Assembly: GCF_036373705.1 (NCBI RefSeq)
Contig: NC_089863.1
Location: forward strand, 1,184,501 to 1,248,500
DNA: 64,000 nt
Source of the DNA: Amia ocellicauda
Taxonomy: Eukaryota; Chordata; Actinopteri; Amiiformes; Amiidae
Direction: 5' to 3'
The notes beneath the pieces were generated by a model. The model worked only from the letters and a program-made list of their open reading frames with translations, was not told where the DNA came from and did not search any database. Below are positions 22,391-29,549 of the stretch, piece after piece. The number at the start of each line of letters is the position of its first letter. The stretch's first letter is position 1. The position numbers and the translations under genes are program-made.

Positions 22391-25342
22391 CCCTCCCCCT
22401 CCCTCCCTCAGGTCTTAGTTCCTCCAGCAGTCTTCCCTCCCCCAGCGAGCCGCCCTCGCCCTCCCCTCCCTCGCCCTCCCCCAGCTCGGCCTACTCCAGC
22501 GGCTCCCTGCCCCAGGGCTCCCCACCCTACAGCCCCCCCATTGACACGGCCATGGACACCTCGCCTTCGCCTTCCGCACCCTCCCCCTCACATCACTCCC
22601 CTCCGCTCCCCCTCCCCTTCTCCCTGCCGCCCTGGGGCCTGTCTGGCCCGGAGCGCCGGGCCTCTGGAGCCGGGGACTCGGGTCTGCGCTACTGCCCGGG
22701 GGAGACCTGCTTCCTCATGGACTACGAGGCCGCCGCCCCCCCCCACGCCCCGTACCACACCCCAGGCCATGCCCACTCCCCCTCGCCGCCGCCACACGGC
22801 TTCCCCCCCCTGGAGGCGGAGCTTCTGCAGTTCAGCGAGAACGCGGAGAACGAGGGGTACCTGCCCCCCGTGGAGGTGCTGCAGGTATGAGTCACGGCTT
22901 CTGACTGTGCTGTGTGTCTGTAGTGTGGTGTGTCTGTAGTGTGTTGTGCCGTACTGTGCCGTGCCGTCCTCTTCTCTCAGTAACTCCGCCCCCCGTGCCC
23001 AGGTGGACATGGTGACGCTGGCGGAGCAGATCATCGAGGCCACGCCCGAGCGCATTAAGGCGGAGGAGTTCCCGGCTGAGCCGACGCTGCGCCAGCGGAG
23101 AGACAACAACGCAGCGCTGTGCGACGCAGTGCCCTGGCTGGCGCGGTACCTGGACACGGTGGACAGCCTGCCTGGCCTGGCGCAGCACAGCTGGTACTGA
23201 TCACACTGAGCGAACTGAGCGCACACTGAGCACATTGAACACACTGAACACATTGAGAACACACTGAGCACATTGAACGCACTGAGCGAATTGAGCACAC
23301 ACTGAGTACGCTGAACACATTGAGTGCACTGCACACCCCATACTGCACACACAGAACAGACATGTTAACTCTGTGAGAGTCTCTCTGACCCCCTGTCTCC
23401 TCCGCAGCTGCGTGTGCCCTGCGCCGCCCCCATGCCCCCCGTCGCCGCTCAGCACCCTCGCCCTGCCCCGGCCCCGGGCCCCCAGCAGCGCCGCATGGGC
23501 GGAGTTCTTGAACGCCTCGGCCAACGGCAGGATGGAGCGCGAGTTCGCCCTGCTGACGCTGTCGGACAGCGAGCAGAGGGAGCTCTACGAGGCGGCGCGC
23601 ATCATCCAGACTGCCTTCCGCCGCTACAAGGTGCCTGCTGACCCTGCGCACTGTGTAGACATATAGACCCTGCACACTGTGTGTAGACATAAAGTGTGTT
23701 GACATGTATGGACCCCGCACACTGTGTGTAGATATGTGTAGACTGCGCACCGTGTACAGACGCACCGCTCGTTAACCACCTCTGTCTCTCTCAGGGTCGG
23801 AGGTTGAAGGAGCAGCAGGACATGGCAGCCGCGGTCATACAGAGGTGCTACAGGAAGTACAAGCAGGTAGGAGGCCTGGCGTGTGACACGGGGCCCCCTG
23901 GTGGCGGCTCTGCAGCATGGCTGGCACAGTCCTCCGGCTCGGAGGAGAGGGAGAGAGAGGGAGAGAGAGGGAGGTGCACCAGTACTGTACTACACTGAGT
24001 GTGTGTGTGTGTCGGCACTATGCTTGCTAACAGCTTGTCTTTCTGTGACTAACCCACACTAACCGCACCCTCTCTCTCCCTCCCCCTCTCTCTCTGCTAG
24101 CTAACATGGATAGCTCTGAAGGTAACTTGTCTTTTGCTGATTTCTGCCTGTAGTCTCTGTGCAGCTGCGTGAGGCTCAACCAGTGTGTGTGTGTCAGTTT
24201 ATAGCTGTGTGTAGTGTGTGTTGATATCTGTGTGTAGTATAGTGTGTGTTTATATATCTGTGTGTGTGTGTGTGTCGGAGGGGGGACTGTTGGAGTCTGT
24301 AATGTAGTGTAACCCCCAGCCCTCTCCCTCTCCTGCTCCCTCCCCCTCTCACCTCCTCTCTCTCCTGCTCCCTCCCCCTCTCTCACCTCCTCTCTCCCTC
24401 TCTCTTTCTCCTCTTCCATGCTCCCTCCCCCTCTCTCAGTACGCACTGTACCAGAAGATGACCCAGGCCGCCATCCTGATCCAGAGCAAGTTCCGCAGCT
24501 ACTACGAGCAGAAGCGCTTCCAGCAGAGCCGCCGGGCCGCGGTGCTGATCCAGCAATACTACCGCAGCTACAAGGAGTACGAGCGGCTGAAGCAGGGCCC
24601 GCGGGGCGGCGCCGGGTCAGCGCGCATCAAGTGAGTCCCGGTGCCGGCGTGTCTGTGTATCAGTGTGTGTGTCAGTCTTGTCAGTGACAGTGTGTCTCTC
24701 AGTGTGTCAGTCAGTCAGTCAGTCAGTGTGTCTGTGTATCAGTGTGTGTGTGAGTCAGTGTGTATGTCAATGCGTCAGTGTATCAGTGTATTAATCAGTG
24801 AGTGTGTCACAGTATCCGTGTCAGTCAGCATATCAGTGTGTCACAGTCTCATTGTGTATATCAATGTATCAGTGTGTCACAGTGTCAACATTTCAGTGTG
24901 TCAGGTTGTCAGTTAGTCAGTGTATCAGCCTCTCAGTGTGTCATTGTCAGTGTGTCACAGTATCAGTGTGTCAGTCATTGTATCAGTGTGTCAGCCTCTC
25001 AGTGTGTCTGTCAGTGTGTCAGTTAGTGTATCAGTGTGTCACAGCCTCTCAGTGTATCAGTCAGTGGATCAGTGTGTCAGTCTCACACAAGCACAAGTTT
25101 GTATTAACTCCTCTCCCTCCCTCTCTCTCTCTCAGGGGTTCCTTCCTGACAAAGAAGCAGGCTGCTCGCAAGATCATGCGCTTCCTGCGCCGCTGCCGAC
25201 ACAGGTACCCTCCCCCTCCGCCGCTCCCTCTCTCTCAGTGTTTCAGACGGAAGAGTAACCTCCCCCTCCCCCCCGCAGGATTAAGGAGCTGAAGCAGAGT
25301 AAGGAGCTGGAGCGGCTGCAGAAAAGAGGACTGACAACATAG
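959..25342 (+). CDS. CAMTA2: Calmodulin-binding transcription activator 2 (5' end missing)
   Basis: A transcription factor of the CAMTA family, which acts in the nucleus and binds DNA through an N-terminal CG-1 domain and calmodulin through C-terminal IQ motifs. Mammalian CAMTA2 is known as an Nkx2-5 coactivator held in check by class II HDACs. I see 21 exons: 959-1062, 1159-1226, 1528-1663, 4327-4398, 4482-4632, 4735-4866, 4985-7125, 7267-7393, 7739-7873, 12520-12680, 19786-19970, 20060-20138, 20970-21261, 22412-22884, 23003-23193, 23408-23630, 23795-23866, 24101-24121, 24440-24630, 25136-25204, 25279-25342. All have GT donors and AG acceptors and phases agree, giving about 1,694 residues before the TAG. 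The initiator exon lies left of the window. The protein is much longer than human CAMTA2 (about 1,200 aa, from memory), mostly because of exon 4985-7125. CAMTA2 is preferred over CAMTA1 because of the neighbours SLC25A11, SPAG7, ENO3, PFN1 and RNF167. Confidence 0.95.
2397..3936. mobile_element. hAT-like non-autonomous DNA transposon
   Basis: The left end reads AGGGCCCTATGAAATCC and the right end, on the other strand, AGGGCCCTATGATTTCC: a terminal inverted repeat, perfect for 12 bases and then imperfect. It is flanked by GATGTTT on both sides (2390-2396 and 3938-3944), consistent with the 8-bp target duplication of hAT elements with one mismatch. The interior is AT-rich, holds no hAT transposase and is interrupted by a decayed Tc1 element. 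It lies in CAMTA2 intron 3. Confidence 0.75.
3110..3712 (+). pseudogene. Decayed Tc1/mariner transposase nested in the hAT-like element
   Basis: The sequence matches the 5' part of a common fish Tc1 family: a leader, an N-terminal start near 3265 (MGS then basic helix-turn-helix residues), then [21 protein letters not shown] and WSDES with the first catalytic Asp. The middle of the catalytic domain is missing: the text jumps from GATGAATCAC to the segment coding [12 protein letters not shown] in another frame. A second gap lies after GAACCGGCG. The 3' part and end repeat are gone. Exact outer edges are uncertain. Confidence 0.75.
4985..7125 (+). other. CAMTA2: CAMTA2 large low-complexity exon (about 713 aa)
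   Basis: A single 2,141-bp exon beginning with the end of the CG-1 region (HRIISPK) and ending [13 protein letters not shown] just before the TIG domain. Between these it is almost wholly disordered: Pro/Ala/Thr-rich, then long Ser runs (about 5985-6090), a run of 18 Gln (6400-6453, mixed CAA and CAG), and Gly-Gln repeats (about 6667-6705). Conserved islands are [13 protein letters not shown] and an acidic-hydrophobic stretch around [12 protein letters not shown], which resembles a transactivation segment. It is more than twice as long as the matching human region. Composition is extremely GC-rich, so homopolymer errors are possible, but the frame is open throughout. Confidence 0.93.
7267..7873 (+). 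other. CAMTA2: CAMTA2 TIG/IPT immunoglobulin-like domain (two exons)
   Basis: Exons 7267-7393 and 7739-7873 code an IPT/TIG fold. It starts [11 protein letters not shown], contains the conserved [10 protein letters not shown] motif and ends VLFEYRARR followed by QLDWLSLD. In CAMTA proteins this domain is thought to help dimerisation or non-specific DNA contact. The 345-bp intron between the two exons carries a short minisatellite. Confidence 0.93.
7394..7612. repeat. Minisatellite in CAMTA2 TIG intron
   Basis: About six copies of a roughly 36-bp unit built on CACTGCACTGTACACGCTAC and ACAACACTGTACAACA. The first copy begins right after the splice donor. Confidence 0.85.
9237..9640. repeat. 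(CA)n followed by an AGTCC pentamer array
   Basis: A CA run gives way to irregular CAGTCCAGTCAGTTACCCTG and CAGTCCAGTCC units. The core AGTCC recurs near 46164-46625 and 60402-60535. Confidence 0.85.
10888..10910. repeat. Run of 23 cytosines
   Basis: An uninterrupted C run on the plus strand. A second run of 20 C lies at 53379-53398. Exact length is prone to assembly error. Confidence 0.85.
11105..11860. repeat. AT-rich minisatellite (ACAGTAAAGTACT units)
   Basis: Repeated units of about 33 bp such as GCAGTAAAATACAATAAAGT followed by ACTACATTAGAATC or ACTGTATTAGAATG, arranged partly as alternating dimers of about 66 bp. The right end becomes irregular and richer in CAGTGCAGTTTAC. Confidence 0.88.
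12520..12680 (+). other. CAMTA2: CAMTA2 coiled-coil/poly-Gln exon
   Basis: A 161-bp exon starting [21 protein letters not shown], a short heptad-like helix conserved in CAMTA proteins. It runs into a Gln/Thr tract of about 25 residues coded by mixed CAA/CAG, then [10 protein letters not shown] before the donor. It sits between a 4.6 kb and a 7.1 kb intron, so it is the most isolated exon in the gene. Confidence 0.9.
13462..19734. repeat. 6.3 kb G/T-rich minisatellite (33/25-bp units)
   Basis: Units have the form (GTGTTACT)(GTGTTACT)GTGCTGCTGTCAGTGCT: a 33-bp form with two TTACTG blocks, a 25-bp form with one, and shorter TTACTGTTACTG variants. A T/C change (GTGCTGT or GTGCCGT) tags different copies. 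The plus strand is nearly free of TAA, TAG and TGA, so all three forward frames stay open for kilobases and give meaningless Cys/Val/Leu-rich translations. It lies in CAMTA2 intron 10 and is transcribed in the sense direction. Confidence 0.96.
16271..19160. repeat. Higher-order 1,446-bp tandem duplication within the minisatellite
   Basis: The rare variant string CTGTGTTACTGTCACTGTGT occurs at 16271 and again at 17717, an offset of 1,446 bases. The variant pattern downstream of each (GTGTAACTG, then the same order of 33-, 25- and 19-bp units and the CTGCCGTGTG variants) is repeated with only small changes, such as a 2-base loss near 17994. So a block of about 44 units was copied in tandem. Confidence 0.85.
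19786..21261 (+). other. CAMTA2: CAMTA2 ankyrin-repeat region (three exons)
   Basis: Exons 19786-19970, 20060-20138 and 20970-21261 code ankyrin repeats. Signatures are [33 protein letters not shown] then [15 protein letters not shown], and [20 protein letters not shown]. Ankyrin repeats mediate protein contacts, including class II HDAC binding in mammalian CAMTA2. The third exon continues into a Pro-rich linker ending SPDTG. Confidence 0.93.
20139..20969. other. CAMTA2 intron 12
   Basis: It starts with a degenerate ACTACTAGACT repeat (20140-20290) and continues as unique AT-rich sequence. I see no other feature. Confidence 0.7.
21397..22279. mobile_element. Possible non-autonomous DNA transposon with imperfect ends
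   Basis: The left end GACCCCGTTCACAGTTGGG and the reverse complement of the right end, GACCCTGTTTACACTTGAG, match at most positions. This resembles the ends of fish elements that begin with a CCCTGTTTACAC-like motif. No clear target duplication or transposase is visible. It fills CAMTA2 intron 13. Confidence 0.45.
22412..22884 (+). other. CAMTA2: CAMTA2 Ser/Pro-rich linker exon
   Basis: A 473-bp exon beginning [14 protein letters not shown] and ending [11 protein letters not shown]. It is rich in Ser and Pro and holds the conserved island CFLMDYEA. It is probably disordered and carries many SP sites of the kind proline-directed kinases use. Confidence 0.9.
23003..25342 (+). other. CAMTA2: CAMTA2 C-terminal IQ/calmodulin-binding region with a 21-nt microexon
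   Basis: Exon 23003-23193 has [18 protein letters not shown], a conserved CAMTA helix. Four IQ-like motifs follow: [47 protein letters not shown] and [17 protein letters not shown]. Between the second and third lies a microexon at 24101-24121 coding LTWIALK, with a polypyrimidine acceptor ending CTAG and a GTAACT donor; skipping it would keep the frame. The end has [23 protein letters not shown] and stops at TAG 25340-25342. Confidence 0.93.
24641..25085. repeat. Irregular CAGTGTGTCAGTC repeat in CAMTA2 intron
   Basis: Loose array of GTGTCAGT, GTATCAGT and GTCTCAGT words between the IQ exon and the C-terminal exon. There is no fixed unit length. Confidence 0.8.
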
Positions 25343-25829
25343 ACCCCCGCCATCCCTCGCTCCGCACTCCTCCTCCTCCGGATCACAACCACACTCTGGG
25401 ACTGGAGGGGGAGAGAGAGAGGAGATGGGTAGAGAGGAGAGGAGGATGAACCCATTCGCCTGCATCTGCCTTTATACTTGTATTTATTTATTTATTTTCA
25501 TCATCCCTCCTTCCTCTGATGGAGAAAGAGAGAGGAGAAGGGGGAGGACCCATGATATCTACCAGACTTTTGTAATTTCACTCTTTTGTTACCAGTCATT
25601 GTTCAGTTATTCATGTTTGAGGACCTGCAGTGTCGAGGAATGTATCACACAACACACAATATACTCCACACACACTACACACACACCGAATAGTGCAGGT
25701 GCGCCTCCCTCCCTCTCCCTCTCCCTCTCCCTCCCCCTCTCCTGTATCTGTAAGGAGTGGGAGGTCTGTGCCTGCAGTGCTGCAGAGCTGCCACAGGGGG
25801 GCCCTGTGTAACACTCCTGGCCCTGCCTG

Positions 25830-25867
<38 letters not shown>

Positions 25868-26460
25868 TATATACATAAATATAAATATAAATTTTACAGG
25901 TAAATATGCTATAAATATGATCTTGTTGATGTTATTGATATTTATTTTTACTTCTTTCATGTTTTGTTCAACAGACAATTGTCCTTGTGACCGACTGACA
26001 CACTGACTGACTGACACACTGATACACTGACTGAAGTTAAAGTACTTACAGGAAGTCACTGCAGAGTCTTAAGTGGATGTGGGTCGAGGGCCTCAGGACA
26101 GAGAGGAGGGTGGTGCGATGAGCAGCCTTAACCAGTGTGTGGCCCTGTACTGCACAGCACAGCACAGCGCTTACCGCACACACTGCACCGCACTTACCGC
26201 ACACACTGCATGACACACCTGTGCTGGTGTGCTGTCGTGTTGTGCTTCTGGCAGACGACGTGGGAGAGACCGCGACTGTGTACATAGTGTAAATAATGAG
26301 AGGACAACCGAGAATATATTTAAGGACAGATGGACGGACAGAAGAGGGAAGTGCAGCTACACACCCCTGCCTGCTGACAGCGCTGACTGTAGTGAGGACG
26401 CTGCCCGTGGTCTGTGGCGACGCTCGGAGGGGCGTTTGCGTGACGTTTGCATGCGCACGC

Positions 26461-26491
<31 letters not shown>

Positions 26492-27175
26492 TGTGGGTGT
26501 GTATGTATGTATGTGTGTGTGTTTGCGTGTGTTTCTCTACAGCGGTGTTTGAATCTTGAACAGGTGTTTGAGCGTCTGTCTCAAAGTACACACTTACACA
26601 CACTAACTCACAGATATGCACTCACACAGACACGCACTCACACACCTAGAGCTCTGTCTCTATACATGACTCATGTTTTTTACTTGTCTCTGTAAATGGA
26701 TTATTTTGTTTGTTTTGCATCTTGAAACTGAAGCGCTTTTACTATTTCTTAACGATGAGGCTCATCATAATAACAACAACGAGACATTCTCTACGACTGC
26801 GTCTGTCTTTCTTGAGTTGCGGACTGTGTCTGTCGGAGCCCAGAGCCTGTTCCTCCCCCTGTCATTCCTCCATTTCTGTCTCCCCATCCCTCCCTCCTTC
26901 CTCTGTTCCTTTATCCCCATCTCTCCATCCCTCTCTCCTTCCTTCCTCCATATGCCCCTCTCCATATCCCTCTGTCATGTCCCTCATTCCTCTGTTCCTC
27001 TCCCCATCCCTCCTTCCTCCCTCTCCTCATCTGTCCCTCTTTCCTCCATTTCTCTCCCCATCCATCCTTCTCCCTCTCATTCATCCCTCCTCCATTCCTC
27101 TCTCCACCCCCATCCCTCTGTCCTTCTCCCTCCACCACAGCACCACACAACACTGCTGTATAGATTTAATCTCTG
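25343..27175. other. CAMTA2 3' UTR and convergent intergenic space
   Basis: Follows the CAMTA2 stop. It includes (CA)n at 25836-25865, (GT)n at 26459-26523 and a CT/CC-rich tract at 26860-27120. I could not place a clear poly(A) signal for CAMTA2. CAMTA2 and the MOSPD3-like gene converge here. Confidence 0.6.
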
Positions 27176-27181
27176 TTTATT
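27176..27181 (-). terminator. Poly(A) signal of the MOSPD3-like gene
   Basis: TTTATT on the plus strand reads AATAAA on the minus strand, 113 bases past the stop codon. Confidence 0.7.
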
Positions 27182-27293
27182 AGAAAAAATACACGTCATG
27201 AGCTGAAAAATATAAAACATCTTCAATCTGCACAGTGAAGCGCCCTCCCCCTCCCTGTCCCCTGCAGAGTGGACTCTTCCACCTGTCCCTCCC

Positions 27294-28272
27294 TCACTGA
27301 AGAAACAGCACGGTCAACAGCCCTGTCCAGAGAGAGAGAGAGATCAGGCAGATGGACTAAACTGCTGGAGACAGACAGACAGACATCTCCCTCCCCCTCC
27401 CCCTCCCTCACTCACCCAGCACATACGCGCAGACCAGTTTCTGCTCCTGGGAGACGTGCAGGCTGGGCGGCACCACACTGCTGGGCTCTCCATGCAGGGG
27501 CAGTGCCAGGGTGGCGACGCACACCCCCCCAAGCAGAGCGCACAGCACGGAGTGCTGGCGGGAGGGGGAGGGGGCTGGGTAGGGACACACGGACACAACA
27601 CTGAAACACACTGAACACAGACGATTGTAACACCGCGCCCCCCCAATCGACACCCTTCCCCTCACCTGCCTGCGTCTGCAGCTCGGCCCGCCCGCTGAGC
27701 CTCCTCCCCCTCCGCGGTGGGGGCTCCTGTCCCACGACGGCCGGGACCTCCCTGCACCCCGACGCCCCTCCCGCAGCCCGCACCTCCACCCTGAAGCGAT
27801 CGGCGTGTCCACAGTGAGGCTGAGTCTTGTCCCTGTGTCGGACCACACTGAGAGAGAGAGCAGGGAGGGGAGAGTCAACAGCACGGCTAGGTCCCTCGGG
27901 GTTAATTAACACAATTGACTGTGGCTCCAGTTGTGCGGCTGCGGTGCCAGTGAAATCCAGATGTGCTTACATGTCCACACAGGAGCTGGGCGCCACGCTG
28001 CCCTCTGCCTGGACCACGCTGTACAGGGAGGGTGCTGTGCACTGCACTGAGAGAAAGAGAGAGAGAGAGACATGGGGGTCACTTACAGGGTAACACCCCC
28101 GGTAGGACAGGGCGAAGGCGTGGGGGTTGTACAGTGTGAGGACGTCTCTCTGCGTCCGCGGGTCTCCGGGGCAGAACCGCAGCTCCGGGGGGGACAGGAG
28201 CACGGAGAGGCGGGTGTGGCCGGGGAGGGGGTTGTCAGCCCCGCCTCCTCTCTCTCTCTCCCGTCGCCTCAT
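27294..28272 (-). CDS. MOSPD3: Motile sperm domain-containing protein 3-like, ER membrane protein
   Basis: An MSP (major sperm protein/VAP-like) domain protein. Relatives sit in the ER membrane, and their MSP domain binds FFAT-type motifs at contact sites. Exons in transcript order: 28272-28087, 28041-27971, 27847-27666, 27574-27416, 27322-27294, giving about 208 aa. The domain reads ELRFCPGDPRTQRDVLTLYN, CTAPSLYSVVQAEGSVAPSS, CVDIVVRHRDK, DRFRVEV. After a basic, Pro-rich linker there are two membrane segments (VLCALLGGVCVATLALPL and VCAYVLGLLTVLFL), ending FLQ. The C-terminal pattern QKLVCAYVLGLLTVLFL fits MOSPD3 rather than MOSPD1 or MOSPD2. The weak point is the exon 1/2 junction: only the CCT|GTAAGT donor with the second AG acceptor keeps frame, and it adds four residues (GCYP) where relatives have one. 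Confidence 0.85.
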
Positions 28273-29549
28273 TGGCTGCCACGGCCCTCCGGACTCATGG
28301 CACAGATGTGCGCCATGTGCGAGTTGGACAGTCAGAACAGCACCACCTGTGGGAGAGGAGGAGGAAGAACATGTGACCAGAGTTACAGACTAGAGTAACA
28401 CACACTGACACACTGAAACACACAATGTTACACATACTGATTCTGACACACACTGACATGCAGAAACACACTATAACACACTAAAACACCGCTACACACT
28501 GACATGCAGAACCACTATAACACAGAAACACAGTAAAACACAGCTACACACACTGACATGATCACACTGTAACATAACACACACACTAACGAACTCACTA
28601 ACACACTGTTTTGCACTACTTATCATTGCATGTCCTGGCCTTACCCAGAGCCCTTTGCGCCGCACTACACTGCTGCACTGGCTGACACAGCTCGATCGGG
28701 ACACACCTCTCGGTGACGTAAACAACAACACTGCACCCGCACTGAGCAGCGCGGCGCCCGTGTGGCAGTGGGGGGGACCTCTGCTCCCTGTGGCCGCAGT
28801 GCTTAGTGATGCTGTAATTAGTTTGCAGCTGGCAGACACCCACCTGTGTGCTCCCGCTTCCGGCTCGGCTCCGCTCGGCTCCCATAGACAGCCGACACCC
28901 TCCCCGCTAATTGGCTGATCCTCATACATGTCACCCTGCCCTCTTCCTCCGCTCCTCCTATTGGCTGACCTGCACGCACGTCATCCCGCCCTCTTCCTCC
29001 GCTCCTCCTATTGGCTGACCTGCACGCACGTCATCCCGCCCTCTTCCTCCGCTCCTCCTATTGGCTGACCTGCACGCACGTCATCCCGCCCTCTTCCTCC
29101 GCTCCTCCTATTGGCTGATCTGTACGCACGTCCCCGCCCTCTTCTGCAAACCCTGTTGATTATGCAAATATAACGTCCCGCCCCCCGCGTTACCCTGACT
29201 GCCGATTGGCTGAACCGATGGAGGCGAGAGATACACTGTGATTGGTCGGATCCTGCTGTCTGTCCTGCCGATTAATGTCTAATGTGTTGACTGCACCGCA
29301 GACGCTAAAGCAGACAGTCGAACAGTGCTGATGCGACACGGATATGAATCGATGCATAAATACATGTTTATCTAAATACACGCCCGTCCTTTAAGACGCG
29401 GACGCTGTCACCTCTGTGCGTGCGCGCCCCCGCGCCCCGCACGCTGGCCTGTGATTGGCGCGGCCGGCCGTGCCGCTGCGTGCGCGCTCCCCGGTGTCAC
29501 CTTGCCCAGCTCAGCCTCAGAGACGCGCTCGGAGAAGCTACAGCTCAGC
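28273..29549. promoter_or_regulatory. Bidirectional promoter region, MOSPD3-like and SLC25A11
   Basis: The two start codons are 1.28 kb apart and diverge. The interval holds nine ATTGG (inverted CCAAT, NF-Y type) boxes, all in one orientation, near 28271, 28908, 28959, 29009, 29059, 29109, 29205, 29240 and 29451. The right end, 29400-29550, is CpG-rich with TGCGTGCGCGC words resembling NRF-1 sites, which suits a mitochondrial carrier gene. No TATA box is evident. Confidence 0.65.
28931..29150. repeat. 50-bp promoter tandem array with CCAAT and CRE-like sites
   Basis: Four full copies (28931, 28981, 29031, 29081) and a partial fifth. Each carries CCCGCCCTCTTCCTCCGCTC, then CCTATTGGCTGACC and, in most copies, GCACGCACGTCAT. 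So an inverted CCAAT box and an ACGTCA half-site recur at a fixed 50-bp spacing. Confidence 0.9.

Noticed and set aside
27344-27365. Alternative last exon of the MOSPD3-like gene (QFSPSA end)
   Set aside because: After the phase-1 donor it gives an immediate stop; the 27294-27322 exon restores the conserved GLLTVLFL ending.
27555-27556. Acceptor just before CACTCC in the MOSPD3-like gene
   Set aside because: Wrong phase with the preceding donor; the AG at 27575-27576 keeps frame and gives the conserved SRQ stretch.
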